A stretch of DNA of 64,000 nt from Lachancea mirantina. Taxonomy: Eukaryota; Ascomycota; Saccharomycetes; Saccharomycetales; Saccharomycetaceae. The position numbers were made by a program, and so were the translations under genes. The stretch spans positions 372,001 to 436,000 of the forward strand of contig LT598464.1 in the NCBI GenBank assembly GCA_900074745.1. The letters are read 5' to 3'. The first letter of the stretch is position 1; each line of letters starts with the position of its first letter. This document shows, one piece after another, positions 1-8,002 of this stretch. The notes beneath the pieces are model-generated. The model did not search any database and was not told the origin of the DNA. It saw only the letters and a program-made list of their open reading frames with translations.

Positions 1-1616
1 TGGTAGCGGTAAATGTTACGGGTCAAGTTCCAATAGTGGGCCGTATCTGTGTTTGCAGTCATAATACTGGGCGCAACTATTAGTTCGCGAGACTCGTTGA
101 ACTTCGTTGGGAAAACTACGTCTTCGTAGAAGCTTTTAATGGTACCGGAGAAAATGTCCCAGATATCGTTTTGGGGTGCCACAGGTGCGGCTTCGAGCGG
201 CTTGCCCTCGGTCGTGAGTCTAAAGTTACCGTTGGCGGTCGCAGGGATTAACTCTTCGCCTTCGAAAGTGACACCCAGGTCGTATTTGCGAGCTATCTCA
301 AGAGTAGAGTCGAGGAAAGATTTCTGGATATCTTGAACACTCGTTTCGACGGCGATTCTGGAATCGACAAGAAACGAAACGGTCTCGGGCAAAGCGTTGG
401 CTTTGATGCCGCCGTGGATGATGTCGAACGCGTGCGTACTGCGGAAAAGATACTCGGTTTTATGGCCCCCGGACTCAATCAAGAAATTGATGACACGGTT
501 GTTGGCGGCAGGGTCGGTCATCGAGTGCAGGAAATCGCGCTTCAGGGACTTGTCCATCGTGGTGGAATAATCGGCGATACAGCGGTAATACTGGGACATG
601 GGGTTTTTAGACGTGAACATGGCAGGGAATTTTTCTCGCTCGATTGTGGAGATGAGGTCTGCGGCAATGCCAATGGAAGTATGGTCTGGGGGCACGGAAG
701 AGTGACCACCAGGGGTGTTCAACTCGAATTGCATGTCATAACGGCCCTTTTCGCCGGTTCCCGGCGCTGCAACAAGGACACCCTCGATTTCTTTGACGCC
801 CACGACGCCCTCGTCGATGATCGAGAGGATTCCGTGCTGGCCGTATCTTTCGTGCAAGAGTTTGGCGATTTTCTGCGCGCCGCGATAGCCTCCGACTTCC
901 TCGTCGAAACCGATCGCAACCACGACGCCGTGGCGGGGCGTGTAGTCCGGTTCGTGCGTCAGCAAGTACTCTAGCGCTTGCAGAATGCCGATGAGCATGT
1001 TTTTGTCGTCAAAGGAGCCGCGGCCCCACAACAAGTCGCCGAGTTCTGGATCGTGCGTGATGTCGCCGCTGAAGGGTTCGTGTTGCCAATGGGACCACGT
1101 CTTGCGCTCGACCGGGACCACATCCATGTGAGCGGCGAACATGACGGGCTTCAGGTCTTCGCGCGAGCCCTCCCACGTGATCACGAGTCCGTATTCGTTG
1201 ACGGTTTCGACCTGGAGTTTGCTCCACACGGCGGGAAAGTCCGATTCCAATTGGTCGTGCAGCTTTTGGAACGGCTCCCAGATGGCGTCGTCGGGGCTGC
1301 TGGATGGGTCTGGGGTATGGTCGTAGATTTCAGTTGGAACGCGCACAGCGTTTGCGAGCTTGGCCAGGGTCTCGTCCCAGAGCGTGCTGTTTGCAAGCAA
1401 TTTGCGCACGTCTTTGACGGGCAATGCGTCTGTCTTGCGCACGCTGTTGCACCAAAGCGGTTCTGGCGTGGCGGTGGGCGCGTGGTGCGCTAGCACCACG
1501 CTGGACACCGCGTAGGTCGCAGCTGCGAGAAAAAGCGCTAGCCCGGCCAGGGCCCATTTTTTGCGCAGCGAAAACCGGCGCTGGCGCGCGTCGAGGTCTG
1601 CATAGTCGGAGTTCAT
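1..1616 (-). CDS. CPS1: Vacuolar carboxypeptidase S (Gly-X carboxypeptidase), 3' end cut by window
   Basis: M20-family zinc carboxypeptidase that releases C-terminal residues from small peptides in the vacuole. About 538 codons are in the window; the S. cerevisiae protein is 576 aa, so only the C-terminal few tens of residues are missing beyond the left edge. The start ATG (1614-1616) is followed by a short basic cytosolic tail, a hydrophobic signal anchor at residues 21-43, then the lumenal domain. Visible motifs are HMDVVP (metal-binding His/Asp, residues 163-168), a DEE catalytic pair further on, and GGHSSVPPDHT of the dimerisation domain. A TATATATA at 1675-1682 lies about 60 bp upstream. 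G+C and third-codon G+C are very high. Assignment is by recalled homology; the YOL153C-type paralogue is the only alternative. Confidence 0.93.
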   Translation of the reverse strand, partial: MNSDYADLDARQRRFSLRKKWALAGLALFLAAATYAVSSVVLAHHAPTATPEPLWCNSVRKTDALPVKDVRKLLANSTLWDETLAKLANAVRVPTEIYDHTPDPSSSPDDAIWEPFQKLHDQLESDFPAVWSKLQVETVNEYGLVITWEGSREDLKPVMFAAHMDVVPVERKTWSHWQHEPFSGDITHDPELGDLLWGRGSFDDKNMLIGILQALEYLLTHEPDYTPRHGVVVAIGFDEEVGGYRGAQKIAKLLHERYGQHGILSIIDEGVVGVKEIEGVLVAAPGTGEKGRYDMQFELNTPGGHSSVPPDHTSIGIAADLISTIEREKFPAMFTSKNPMSQYYRCIADYSTTMDKSLKRDFLHSMTDPAANNRVINFLIESGGHKTEYLFRSTHAFDIIHGGIKANALPETVSFLVDSRIAVETSVQDIQKSFLDSTLEIARKYDLGVTFEGEELIPATANGNFRLTTEGKPLEAAPVAPQNDIWDIFSGTIKSFYEDVVFPTKFNESRELIVAPSIMTANTDTAHYWNLTRNIYRY

Positions 1617-1920
1617 GCTGGAGAGGCGCTGGGAAGCGGTGAGACCCGTGCCGGTGCGCGCCGGCGGGGCCCGCTATATATACGCCGCGACCCAGCAGCG
1701 GGCAGGTCTCTGCACACGGCGGGGGTCTCTGCGATAACGACCTCGCCCAAAGCGGTAGCGGATTCCCGAGCTCCCAGGCACGCCCGTTGGCGCAGGCACG
1801 GGCCCTGCGTGCCTGCGTGCCTGCACACCCGTGAAACATGCGCTTGCGCCAAAAACTAATTATTATTAAATCGTAACCTCGTGAATTCTATGTACTCGTT
1901 AGCCGCGGGCACGCCCACCC
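1617..1920. other. Intergenic stretch with CPS1 promoter
   Basis: About 300 GC-rich bases between the CPS1 start and the 3' end of the hypothetical gene. The only clear signal is a TATA box at 1675-1682 positioned for leftward transcription of CPS1. No RNA gene seen. Confidence 0.6.
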
Positions 1921-2517
1921 TCACACCCACACGGGCCCCAGCGCCGCCAGCTCTCGCTCGGCGTCGTCGGGCACCGCGTGCACGGCGCCCAGGCAGCGCG
2001 GCTGCGCGGCCGCGTCGCCGCCCGCGCGGTACTGCAGCTCCGGCTCCGACTCCGGCTCCGACTCAGAGTCCGACTCCGACCCCGAGTCCGACTCTGACTC
2101 TGACTCCGACCCGTACACCTCGAAGTCCGACGTGCGCACCGCGAACGACACCGCCTGCGGCCCGTCTGGCCCGCGGCCGTTTCTGCGGACCCGCCTGTCG
2201 CTGTATACGTACACGTACTCCTTTTCCGCCTCGGCTGACTCGGGCTCGCTGTCGCTTGCGCTCTCGCTCACGCTCTCGCCAGCGCTTACCGCCTCCTCCT
2301 CGCTCTCACTCGCGCTTTCACTCCCGCTCTCTTCCGCGCCCTGTATGCTCTCGACGACCCGGTCCAGCAGGTTTGCGTGTCCCACGAGCACGCGGAGCTC
2401 AAACTCTCTGTTCTTGCCCGTCGCAGCGCACGCCAGCAGCTTGGACCGTGCGCGGTTGGCCAGGATATACTGCTGGGATATCGACGTCAGCAGCGACGAA
2501 TGTCTTTGTGCGTACAT
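1921..2517 (-). CDS. Hypothetical Ser/Glu-rich acidic protein
   Basis: Open frame of 198 aa from the ATG at 2515-2517. A longer in-frame start exists at 2667, but a TATATA at 2608-2613 lies about 90 bp upstream of 2517 and would sit inside the longer version, so I prefer the shorter one. The first ~55 residues look like a folded segment (SSLLTSISQQYIL, then RVLVGHANLLDRVVESI). The remainder is low complexity, with two runs built of SE/SD/PE repeats around a basic KEYVYVYSDRRVRR patch. I do not firmly recognise it. The LVGHANLLD segment recalls the small ECM13/YJR115W family, but that is memory, not a search. Same strand as CPS1. Confidence 0.55.
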   Translation of the reverse strand: MYAQRHSSLLTSISQQYILANRARSKLLACAATGKNREFELRVLVGHANLLDRVVESIQGAEESGSESASESEEEAVSAGESVSESASDSEPESAEAEKEYVYVYSDRRVRRNGRGPDGPQAVSFAVRTSDFEVYGSESESESDSGSESDSESEPESEPELQYRAGGDAAAQPRCLGAVHAVPDDAERELAALGPVWV

Positions 2518-3116
2518 GTGTAGATGTAGATGTGTAGTGTAGATGACTGGTATGTAGACGTAGTTGCAAGACACCTTGGCGGGCGACCTGACGCGCTGCG
2601 GTTCAAATATATACAATGTGCTTGTCAATGCTGAGTAACGGGTGCGTGTGTTCGGCCGCTGAGCCATTTGTCATTGCTCATCCGCGATGCTTTGCGCGAC
2701 GCGGCCCGTATAGACACGGACCGTGGACACGGGCCGTGGGCGGCGGACGGCGGGTGCGAGCGGGCTCCACCGGCCGCATGCCAGTTTGCGCTTCCGTGGC
2801 CGAGGCATATAGCCGTCAATGCCCCGGAGCGAGGGTGGGTCCCGGTGCCGGGACCCGCCCGCGGGATGGTACTGAAAGGGCGGTGTGGGCTGGGTTGCCC
2901 GCGGAAGCACGGGGCGGACTGGTAGAGCGTGGGTTGCAAACAGGCGTACGGAGCCGCAACGGAGAAGCAGCGGAGCAGCAGCGGAGGGGCGGCGATAGGC
3001 GGACAAAGAGAGGACGGGGGAAGGCGGGTATTAGTCATGGGGGTGTGGGTGGGGGGACGGCGGCGATGACGAGGACGAGGATGGGGACGATGACAATGAC
3101 AAATGGCCGGGTGTGG

Positions 3117-3264
3117 AGGGTGTGTGGGTTGGGGTGCTAGGGTGTTGGGGTGTACGTAAGGGTGTGTGGGTTCGTGTAGGGGTCGTTGTGTACGTAGAGA
3201 TGTGTGGGTTTTGTGATGTGTCGTTCTGTACGTGAGGGTGTGTGGGTTCGGGGTGTCACGTGCC
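3117..3264 (+). repeat. Tandem array of 38-bp units each carrying a Rap1/telomere-like core
   Basis: Three imperfect 38-bp units begin at 3151, 3189 and 3227, each opening with TGTACGT and containing the core TGTGTGGGTT (at 3163, 3201 and 3239). A fourth core, 42 bp further upstream at 3121, lacks the TGTACGT opening. The reverse complement AACCCACACA resembles the telomeric form of the Rap1 binding site. The array sits 130-280 bp upstream of the PHO4 start and ends in a CACGTG. Confidence 0.75.
3257..3262. promoter_or_regulatory. CACGTG palindrome upstream of PHO4
   Basis: Perfect CACGTG, the core bound by Pho4 and Cbf1, 134 bp before the PHO4 ATG. Autoregulation is possible but is inference. 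Confidence 0.5.
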
Positions 3265-3395
3265 TGCGACTGGTTTCGTGCGCAGCGACCTCCCCCCGTC
3301 ACGCATCGCCCGCCCGGCAGAGCACAACCAAGAAGACCAAGCCGCGACTCACTCCGCTGCGGGCTACTCCTCCGCCATACCCATCTGCCCACCCC

Positions 3396-4811
3396 ATGCA
3401 CGACGCTTCGACGCAGGACAGCGCTGCGCGCTCGATCCTCGACCAGGTCGACCATTACCTGAACGAACGGGACTTTTACGCCACGCATGCGGCGCACGCG
3501 GTCGACCGCGTGCGTGACGACGCGACGCCGGAACACCAGCACGAGGATGGGTGCGTCGTTCCAACGACAACGTCCGCGACAACGTCCACGTCGCGTCACG
3601 CGACTCTGTCGCCTACGAACCCGCCCTGGGGCATGCCCGAGGGCATGCCTGACCCGTTGCACGGCCACGACCGCGAACTCGAGTTCCAGCTGGAGTTCGA
3701 CCTGCTCGACGCCCACCACGATCCGCCCCACGGCGTTCACGTCGACAACGGCGCGTTCGGGGCCGGTGTCGCGTTCTCGCCCGCCGTGTCTCCCATGGTG
3801 GTCCCTGCCTTCCCCTCCAAGACCGCGACGCCGTACGTGCTTCCCGGTGTACCGCATTCGTTGTCGTCGTCGTCGTCGCGCACCGACGCACATCGGCAAT
3901 TTTCCCCGCTCACGTCGCCCGCGCTCACTGCGTCGGACAAGTCGCTCGCGGGCGGCTCCTCATACCAGCGGTCCCTCAGTTACTGGGGGTCCAACGGCAA
4001 AGGACAAGACGACGCCCTACCGCCGCCCTCGCAGACCCATTCTTCCCGTTATTCGTCCTCGTCGTCCAGGGGCAAACGTACCCCGCTCTCGACCCCGGCC
4101 CTCACCGCCACGACGTCCGCGACGTCAACGGGCACCGCCGCGTCGTCAACGGCGTCGCGTGTCGTTAAACAAAGCCCGCAGATTTCGTCACACCGCAAAT
4201 CCCTTTCCACCAAAATCAAAACCAACTGGGACGACATGTTTGCACTGCCGGCCAGCAGCATCCCGCCCGAACGTGCCCGTTCGTCGTCTGCGTCCTCGAG
4301 CGGCGCGTCCAATCCGGACGCACCACCAGACCCGGATGAATTGCGCGTCGCGCCCTCCGCAGTCATGGCCACATTCCCCAAAGTCATTCTGCCGTCCAAC
4401 TTCAGCACCAAACGGTCCGCGTCGCCCTCGCACGAGGACCGGAATGTGCTACTCGCTACTGATTCTCCCGTGATAAGACCCAAGCACCCGTCCGCCCATT
4501 TGTCACGCAATGCCAGCGCTGGCTCCATCCACACTCGCGCTACGCCCGAGCTAAAGCCAACGCCGCGTGCCAGTAAGCCCCCTGTCGCAGACGCCGGCTG
4601 GGACGAAGACGACCACACCAAAAAGGAGATCCACAAAGCCGCAGAGCAAGGTCGTAGAAACCGGCTTAACGTGGCGCTCCTGGAATTGCATTCGCTCATA
4701 CCGAACGAGTTCAAAGAATCCGTCTCGATTCCTTCCAAGGCGACCACCGTCGAGCTTGCGTGCAAATACATCCGGCATCTGACGGGCAAGCCCGACGACG
4801 ACGACCCATAA
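3396..4811 (+). CDS. PHO4: bHLH phosphate-response transcription factor Pho4
   Basis: Activator of phosphate-starvation genes, controlled by Pho80-Pho85 phosphorylation and Pho5/Pho84-type CACGT(G/T) promoters. The C-terminal ~60 residues (about 408-466 of 471) form the bHLH: the basic region HKAAEQGRRNR supplies the His, Glu and Arg that read CACGTG, followed by the helix-loop-helix LIPNEF...PSKATTVELACKYIRHL. A second island, FPKVILPSN with a following TDSPVI, matches the conserved block before the bHLH in S. cerevisiae Pho4. The start at 3396 is chosen because an SILDQV segment matches the family N-terminus (SSILDKV); the frame stays open upstream only through non-ATG codons or a weak ATG. 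At 471 aa it is far longer than the 312-aa baker's yeast protein, the excess being Ser/Thr/Pro-rich linkers. Followed by QCR6 as in S. cerevisiae. Confidence 0.93.
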   Translation: MHDASTQDSAARSILDQVDHYLNERDFYATHAAHAVDRVRDDATPEHQHEDGCVVPTTTSATTSTSRHATLSPTNPPWGMPEGMPDPLHGHDRELEFQLEFDLLDAHHDPPHGVHVDNGAFGAGVAFSPAVSPMVVPAFPSKTATPYVLPGVPHSLSSSSSRTDAHRQFSPLTSPALTASDKSLAGGSSYQRSLSYWGSNGKGQDDALPPPSQTHSSRYSSSSSRGKRTPLSTPALTATTSATSTGTAASSTASRVVKQSPQISSHRKSLSTKIKTNWDDMFALPASSIPPERARSSSASSSGASNPDAPPDPDELRVAPSAVMATFPKVILPSNFSTKRSASPSHEDRNVLLATDSPVIRPKHPSAHLSRNASAGSIHTRATPELKPTPRASKPPVADAGWDEDDHTKKEIHKAAEQGRRNRLNVALLELHSLIPNEFKESVSIPSKATTVELACKYIRHLTGKPDDDDP

Positions 4812-5544
4812 CTGGCGCCTGTTCTTCGGCTGACATGCGTTCTCCCAGCTAATAATCCGTACATAATTCCCACCCCGGCGCCCTAATAATAATGATTTTA
4901 CAGCAATTCCGCACGGTCGACGCCCCGGCAACGCCGCGGCAACGCCTTAACGGTGCTGTCCAACGTTGGCGATGCGATGCAATGCGATGCGATGCCCTTC
5001 TCTGCCAGTAGAAACGAGCTCCAGGGTCCCTCAAGATCACGTGACCTCAACCTCTCCCGTCCACGGCGACATCCATATTCCGCTTATGTAACATCTACTA
5101 TCTCCGCTTCCGTTCCGGCTTCCGCTCTTCGGGTGCTGCCGCCGGGTTTGTTACGTACATAGCGATTCGTGCACGGTGACTTTCGAGTTTCGTTAAATTC
5201 GCAAGCCATTTCCTATCGTTTTCTACGATCCAATCATAGCGCGCGGAAACAAGGCCCTTCTACTCGCAACGGAACCACGGCTCAACAGAGGCAGACGGAG
5301 GTGAAAATAGGCGAGGAAGAAAAGCATGGTTTTCGTCCAGCGTGATATTCAATTTGCAAGAAAAACGTCTAGCGATTGGTCGCGAGTTTTGGACCGATAT
5401 ATGACAACAGGGCGTGTCGATAGATACTCAAAGCAAGACTTAGGGAACGTTAGCGTTAGATATTCGCACCAGTTGGATAAGACCAGTTTGACCGATAATT
5501 GGTTTTGTTTGCCGGTTTAAAGAACAGAAACATACACATATACA
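4812..5544. other. Intergenic region with composition change and QCR6 promoter
   Basis: About 730 bases in which the GC-rich left segment gives way to ordinary composition. It holds a CACGTG inside a longer palindrome (5038-5043) and three CCAAT-type boxes before QCR6: CCAATCA at 5230, CGATTGGT at 5373-5380 and a perfect TAATTGGT at 5496-5503. A 64-codon open frame at 5326-5520 shows no recognisable content. Confidence 0.6.
5496..5503 (+). promoter_or_regulatory. HAP-complex (CCAAT) site before QCR6
   Basis: TAATTGGT fits TNATTGGT, the Hap2/3/4/5 consensus that activates respiratory genes. It is only about 42 bp from the ATG, so the copies at 5373-5380 and 5230-5236 may matter more. Confidence 0.45.
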
Positions 5545-6132
5545 ATGATCAGCGCTATCGCGGAATATCTAGAGGACTTGAAAGAGGCGTTTGTTCCTAC
5601 AGTAGCCAGAGCGGAAGAGGTATGTGCAAGAATTGCGTGACGAGAGTTTACTGGAGGCTTTGAAGTGGCCGGTGACTGACAGGTCTAGGGCCTTGTGCGG
5701 AGTTTATAACGCTCTGAGTTTGGATCCGAACCTAAATCACTGCTGCGAACGCAGTTGCGAACCCAGACCATAATACTAACTACAGTTCCACAGGACGAGG
5801 ACTCCGAAGAGCCTGAGGCCAAAGACGCCGCCGGAGACGACGACGAGGATGAGGACGATGAAGATGAAGACGACGACGAGGACGAAGACGAAGAAGAAGA
5901 AGAGGAACAGGTTGACCAATTCACCGCTCTCAGAGAAGAGTGCAAAAACACGGAGGAGGGAAAGCCCCTGGTGCATCACTACATGGAATGTGTCGAAAGA
6001 GTGCAAAAGGCGCAGGAGGAGCCCGGTTACGCCGATGCGGAATACAAGGAGGACTGCGTAGAGGAGTTCTTCCACTTGCAACATTACGTCGACAACTGTG
6101 CCGCTCCAAAACTGTTCGGCAAGCTCAAGTAA
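5545..6132 (+). CDS. QCR6: Cytochrome bc1 complex subunit 6 (acidic hinge protein), spliced
   Basis: Small acidic subunit of mitochondrial complex III that helps cytochrome c1 interact with cytochrome c. Exon 1 is 5545-5619 (25 codons), the intron 5620-5793 starts GTATGT and has TACTAAC at 5774-5780 and CAG at 5791-5793, and exon 2 is 5794-6132. Splicing gives 137 aa (147 in S. cerevisiae). The central run is almost pure Asp/Glu; the C-terminal half carries the conserved KNTEEGKPLVHHYMECVERV and CVEEFFHLQHYVD with the cysteines of the two disulphides. An earlier AG at 5784-5785 is out of frame and only a few bases from the branch site, so I used the second. The intron is absent from S. cerevisiae QCR6 as I recall it. 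CCAAT boxes lie upstream. Confidence 0.95.
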
Positions 6133-6387
6133 GTGTGCATACGCTGACATTACAGGTGCCTGTCTCCAAAACATATTTATCTGTTTCGAAACCCCGAATC
6201 ACCTAATCTATAGTATTCAGACGAGGAAAATAAACGTGAAAATACATTCTTGACGCATGTGGTCTTAACCAAGAAATTCTCAATGGGTCCCGATGACGGG
6301 ATCTGAGGCTTCTAGCTGGGTATACTTCAGTTCTCTTGAGAAGCTTGTCCGTTCGATGCCCAAATATGTGACTGCCCCGGATTGAAT

Positions 6388-6437
6388 ACACCCATACACG
6401 TTTTGAAATATTTTCTCCACGAAACCACCCATACATT
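6388..6437 (+). promoter_or_regulatory. Pair of Rap1 sites for RPL29
   Basis: ACACCCATACACG at 6388-6400 and ACCCATACATT at 6427-6437 both fit the Rap1 consensus, same orientation, about 40 bp apart, the arrangement typical of yeast ribosomal-protein promoters. They lie more than 600 bp from the ATG, further than usual unless the transcript has a spliced leader. Confidence 0.8.
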
Positions 6438-6647
6438 TGTGTAAACCTGGATTCGTTTTCTTTGCCGAACATTATTCGAAGCTTTTCTCGGGCATTACGC
6501 AAAATTGCCTAGCAATGCTGTGTCGTTGTATCGCTGAGTACGGTGGCAAGCTGTCTCTACGGCTCTGGGTCTCATCCTATACTTGAAATATTGGGTTACC
6601 AACACGCAAGTAACTACGCCTAAGTGAAGTGTAGATCAACTAAACAA

Positions 6648-7043
6648 GTACGTATCCGAGGTGGTAATATCGGCAGGGAATCGCTAGGACAAATGACAGC
6701 CGAGGGGCGTTAAGAGGACAGGGCGGGTCCTGGGGAACAGCCGGCGCTGTAATGGCTCGAGCAAGTTGAGTTCGCAATGTGGAATGCAAGACAGTGAAGA
6801 GCTCCAGAAAATGATCGAAATCCATACGTTGAAGAGGTAGACTTAAGTCATGCTGGCTCATCAAGTGCTGCATACGGTCCGACGCTGTCGCCTGCTCATA
6901 AATCTCGAATCTAAAGGTGATTGCTCGCGTGTTATATGGCTAGTCGATCCCACTTCCTGCCGTTAATGATATTGTCGGAAAAACGACGCAAACTTTCCGG
7001 TATCTTATTCTACCCCAGACAGCTACTAACAACATATCACTAG
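6648..7043 (+). other. Probable intron in the 5' leader of RPL29
   Basis: Candidate donor GTACGT at 6648-6653, perfect branch site TACTAAC at 7024-7030 and acceptor CACTAG ending at 7043, two bases before the ATG. The 396-nt length is ordinary for a yeast ribosomal-protein intron and explains the distant Rap1 sites. The branch and acceptor are clear; the donor is the best of several weaker choices. Confidence 0.6.
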
Positions 7044-7045
7044 AA

Positions 7046-7234
7046 ATGTCCAAGTCCAAGAACCATACCGCTCACAACCAGTCGAGAAAGGCTCACAGAA
7101 ACGGTATCAAGAAGCCAAAGACCTACAAGTACCCTTCCTTGAAGGGTGTGGACCCAAAGTTCAGAAGAAACCACAAGCACGCCTTGCACGGCACTGCCAA
7201 AGCTTTGGCTGCTCAACGCGCTGAGAAGAAATGA
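7046..7234 (+). CDS. RPL29: 60S ribosomal protein L29 (eL29)
   Basis: Small basic protein of the large ribosomal subunit. The 62-aa product matches S. cerevisiae Rpl29 (59 aa) nearly residue for residue: [11 protein letters not shown] at the start, [19 protein letters not shown] in the middle, then [19 protein letters not shown], with three extra C-terminal residues. The ATG at 7046-7048 begins exactly where the family begins. It lies between QCR6 and RRT5, as on S. cerevisiae chromosome VI. Codon use is strongly biased, as in highly expressed genes. Rap1 sites and a probable leader intron lie upstream. Confidence 0.98.
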   Translation: MSKSKNHTAHNQSRKAHRNGIKKPKTYKYPSLKGVDPKFRRNHKHALHGTAKALAAQRAEKK

Positions 7235-8002
7235 TCAGCTTGTGACTGGGTCTTTTGATCTCATGCGCAGAGGCTAAGGTGGTTTAGATCGAGAATTGCA
7301 CATCGCATTCGGATTAATCGCTGGTTGATGTGTAGACCTTTATCTAAGTGAAATACACAATACTTTCATCAGAAACTGTTTCTTTTGTTCAAATTTGCCA
7401 CTGAGCGGTTGATAAAGGCTTCGGCTATATGGCCTCGAAGCCTCAACCGTCGATGTATTAGTGAGCCCGCAATCTGGCTCTCTTAGAGTCTCTTCGCGTC
7501 TACTAGCGCTGAGGACGGATCCGGTATGGTTGGGTCACGAGATCAGTCTCTTCCCACGAATTGTTCGTCATTTTGTATTGTCACTTTTGACGGCTTGCGT
7601 GTGCCCGAAGCTCCCCACGAGCCATTGGGCAAATTCCGAATTACAGGTAACCTACACCATCAATAGCTCAGCATTTGCAATGGATTCGTTGCAAATACGT
7701 TGCTCTCTTTCGTTGCTATCTTTGTAAAAACGATTTGAATCTCAAGCATTATTGACGATTCTAATCTCGTCTCCGGTAATCTACGCTTACATAATCGTCT
7801 CGTCAAGCGCAGGCGACGACGCTGGCGACGACGCTGGTGCAGACACGAGCACAAGAAACACAAAGAGTGATATTTGAATGACATTTGATTGAAATTTAAA
7901 TAAGAGTATACCATTTTTGAGCTTCGTGGTTTTATATCAGCACATTTCTCAAAGAAACCTCTTCCTTTTTACAGATCTTGTCGTTCATCTGTTCTTTGCA
8001 AA
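7235..8002. other. Intergenic region before RRT5
   Basis: About 770 bases. The one oddity is a perfect tandem pair of the 12-mer GGCGACGACGCT at 7812-7835. No protein or RNA gene recognised. Confidence 0.5.
7812..7835 (+). repeat. Two tandem copies of a 12-bp unit
   Basis: GGCGACGACGCT at 7812-7823 repeats exactly at 7824-7835 in otherwise AT-rich DNA. Too short to classify; probably a slippage product. Confidence 0.7.

Larger units (their letters stand above)
2518..3395. promoter_or_regulatory. Divergent promoter region of hypothetical gene and PHO4
   Basis: About 880 GC-rich bases between two divergent genes. It contains the TATATA for the leftward gene (2608-2613), the Rap1-like tandem array (3117-3264) and a CACGTG palindrome (3257-3262) 134 bp before the PHO4 ATG. 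Several open frames cross it on both strands but look like by-products of the lack of stop codons in GC-rich DNA. Confidence 0.6.
6133..7045. other. RPL29 promoter and probable 5' leader intron
   Basis: About 900 bases with two strong Rap1 sites near 6388-6437, an unusually long distance before the RPL29 ATG, and TACTAAC plus an AG acceptor directly before that ATG. See the intron entry. No protein gene recognised. Confidence 0.6.

Noticed and set aside
333-1493. Plus-strand frames of 213 and 171 codons opposite CPS1
   Set aside because: Antisense shadows of the well-conserved CPS1 gene, again favoured by high G+C.
2625-3899. A 424-codon minus-strand frame over the PHO4 promoter and 5' half
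   Set aside because: It is antisense to a clear PHO4 gene in GC-rich DNA where stops are rare; the product is low-complexity Arg/Pro/His and matches no family.
5036-5100. ATCACGTG at the composition boundary as a centromere CDEI
   Set aside because: No AT-rich CDEII follows and there is no CDEIII-like TTCCGAAA at the right distance.
5326-5520. 64-codon frame just before QCR6
   Set aside because: No recognisable content; it overlaps CCAAT boxes and is best read as promoter DNA.
5820-5910. GA-rich run in QCR6 as a microsatellite expansion
   Set aside because: It encodes the Asp/Glu hinge tract that is a normal feature of this subunit.
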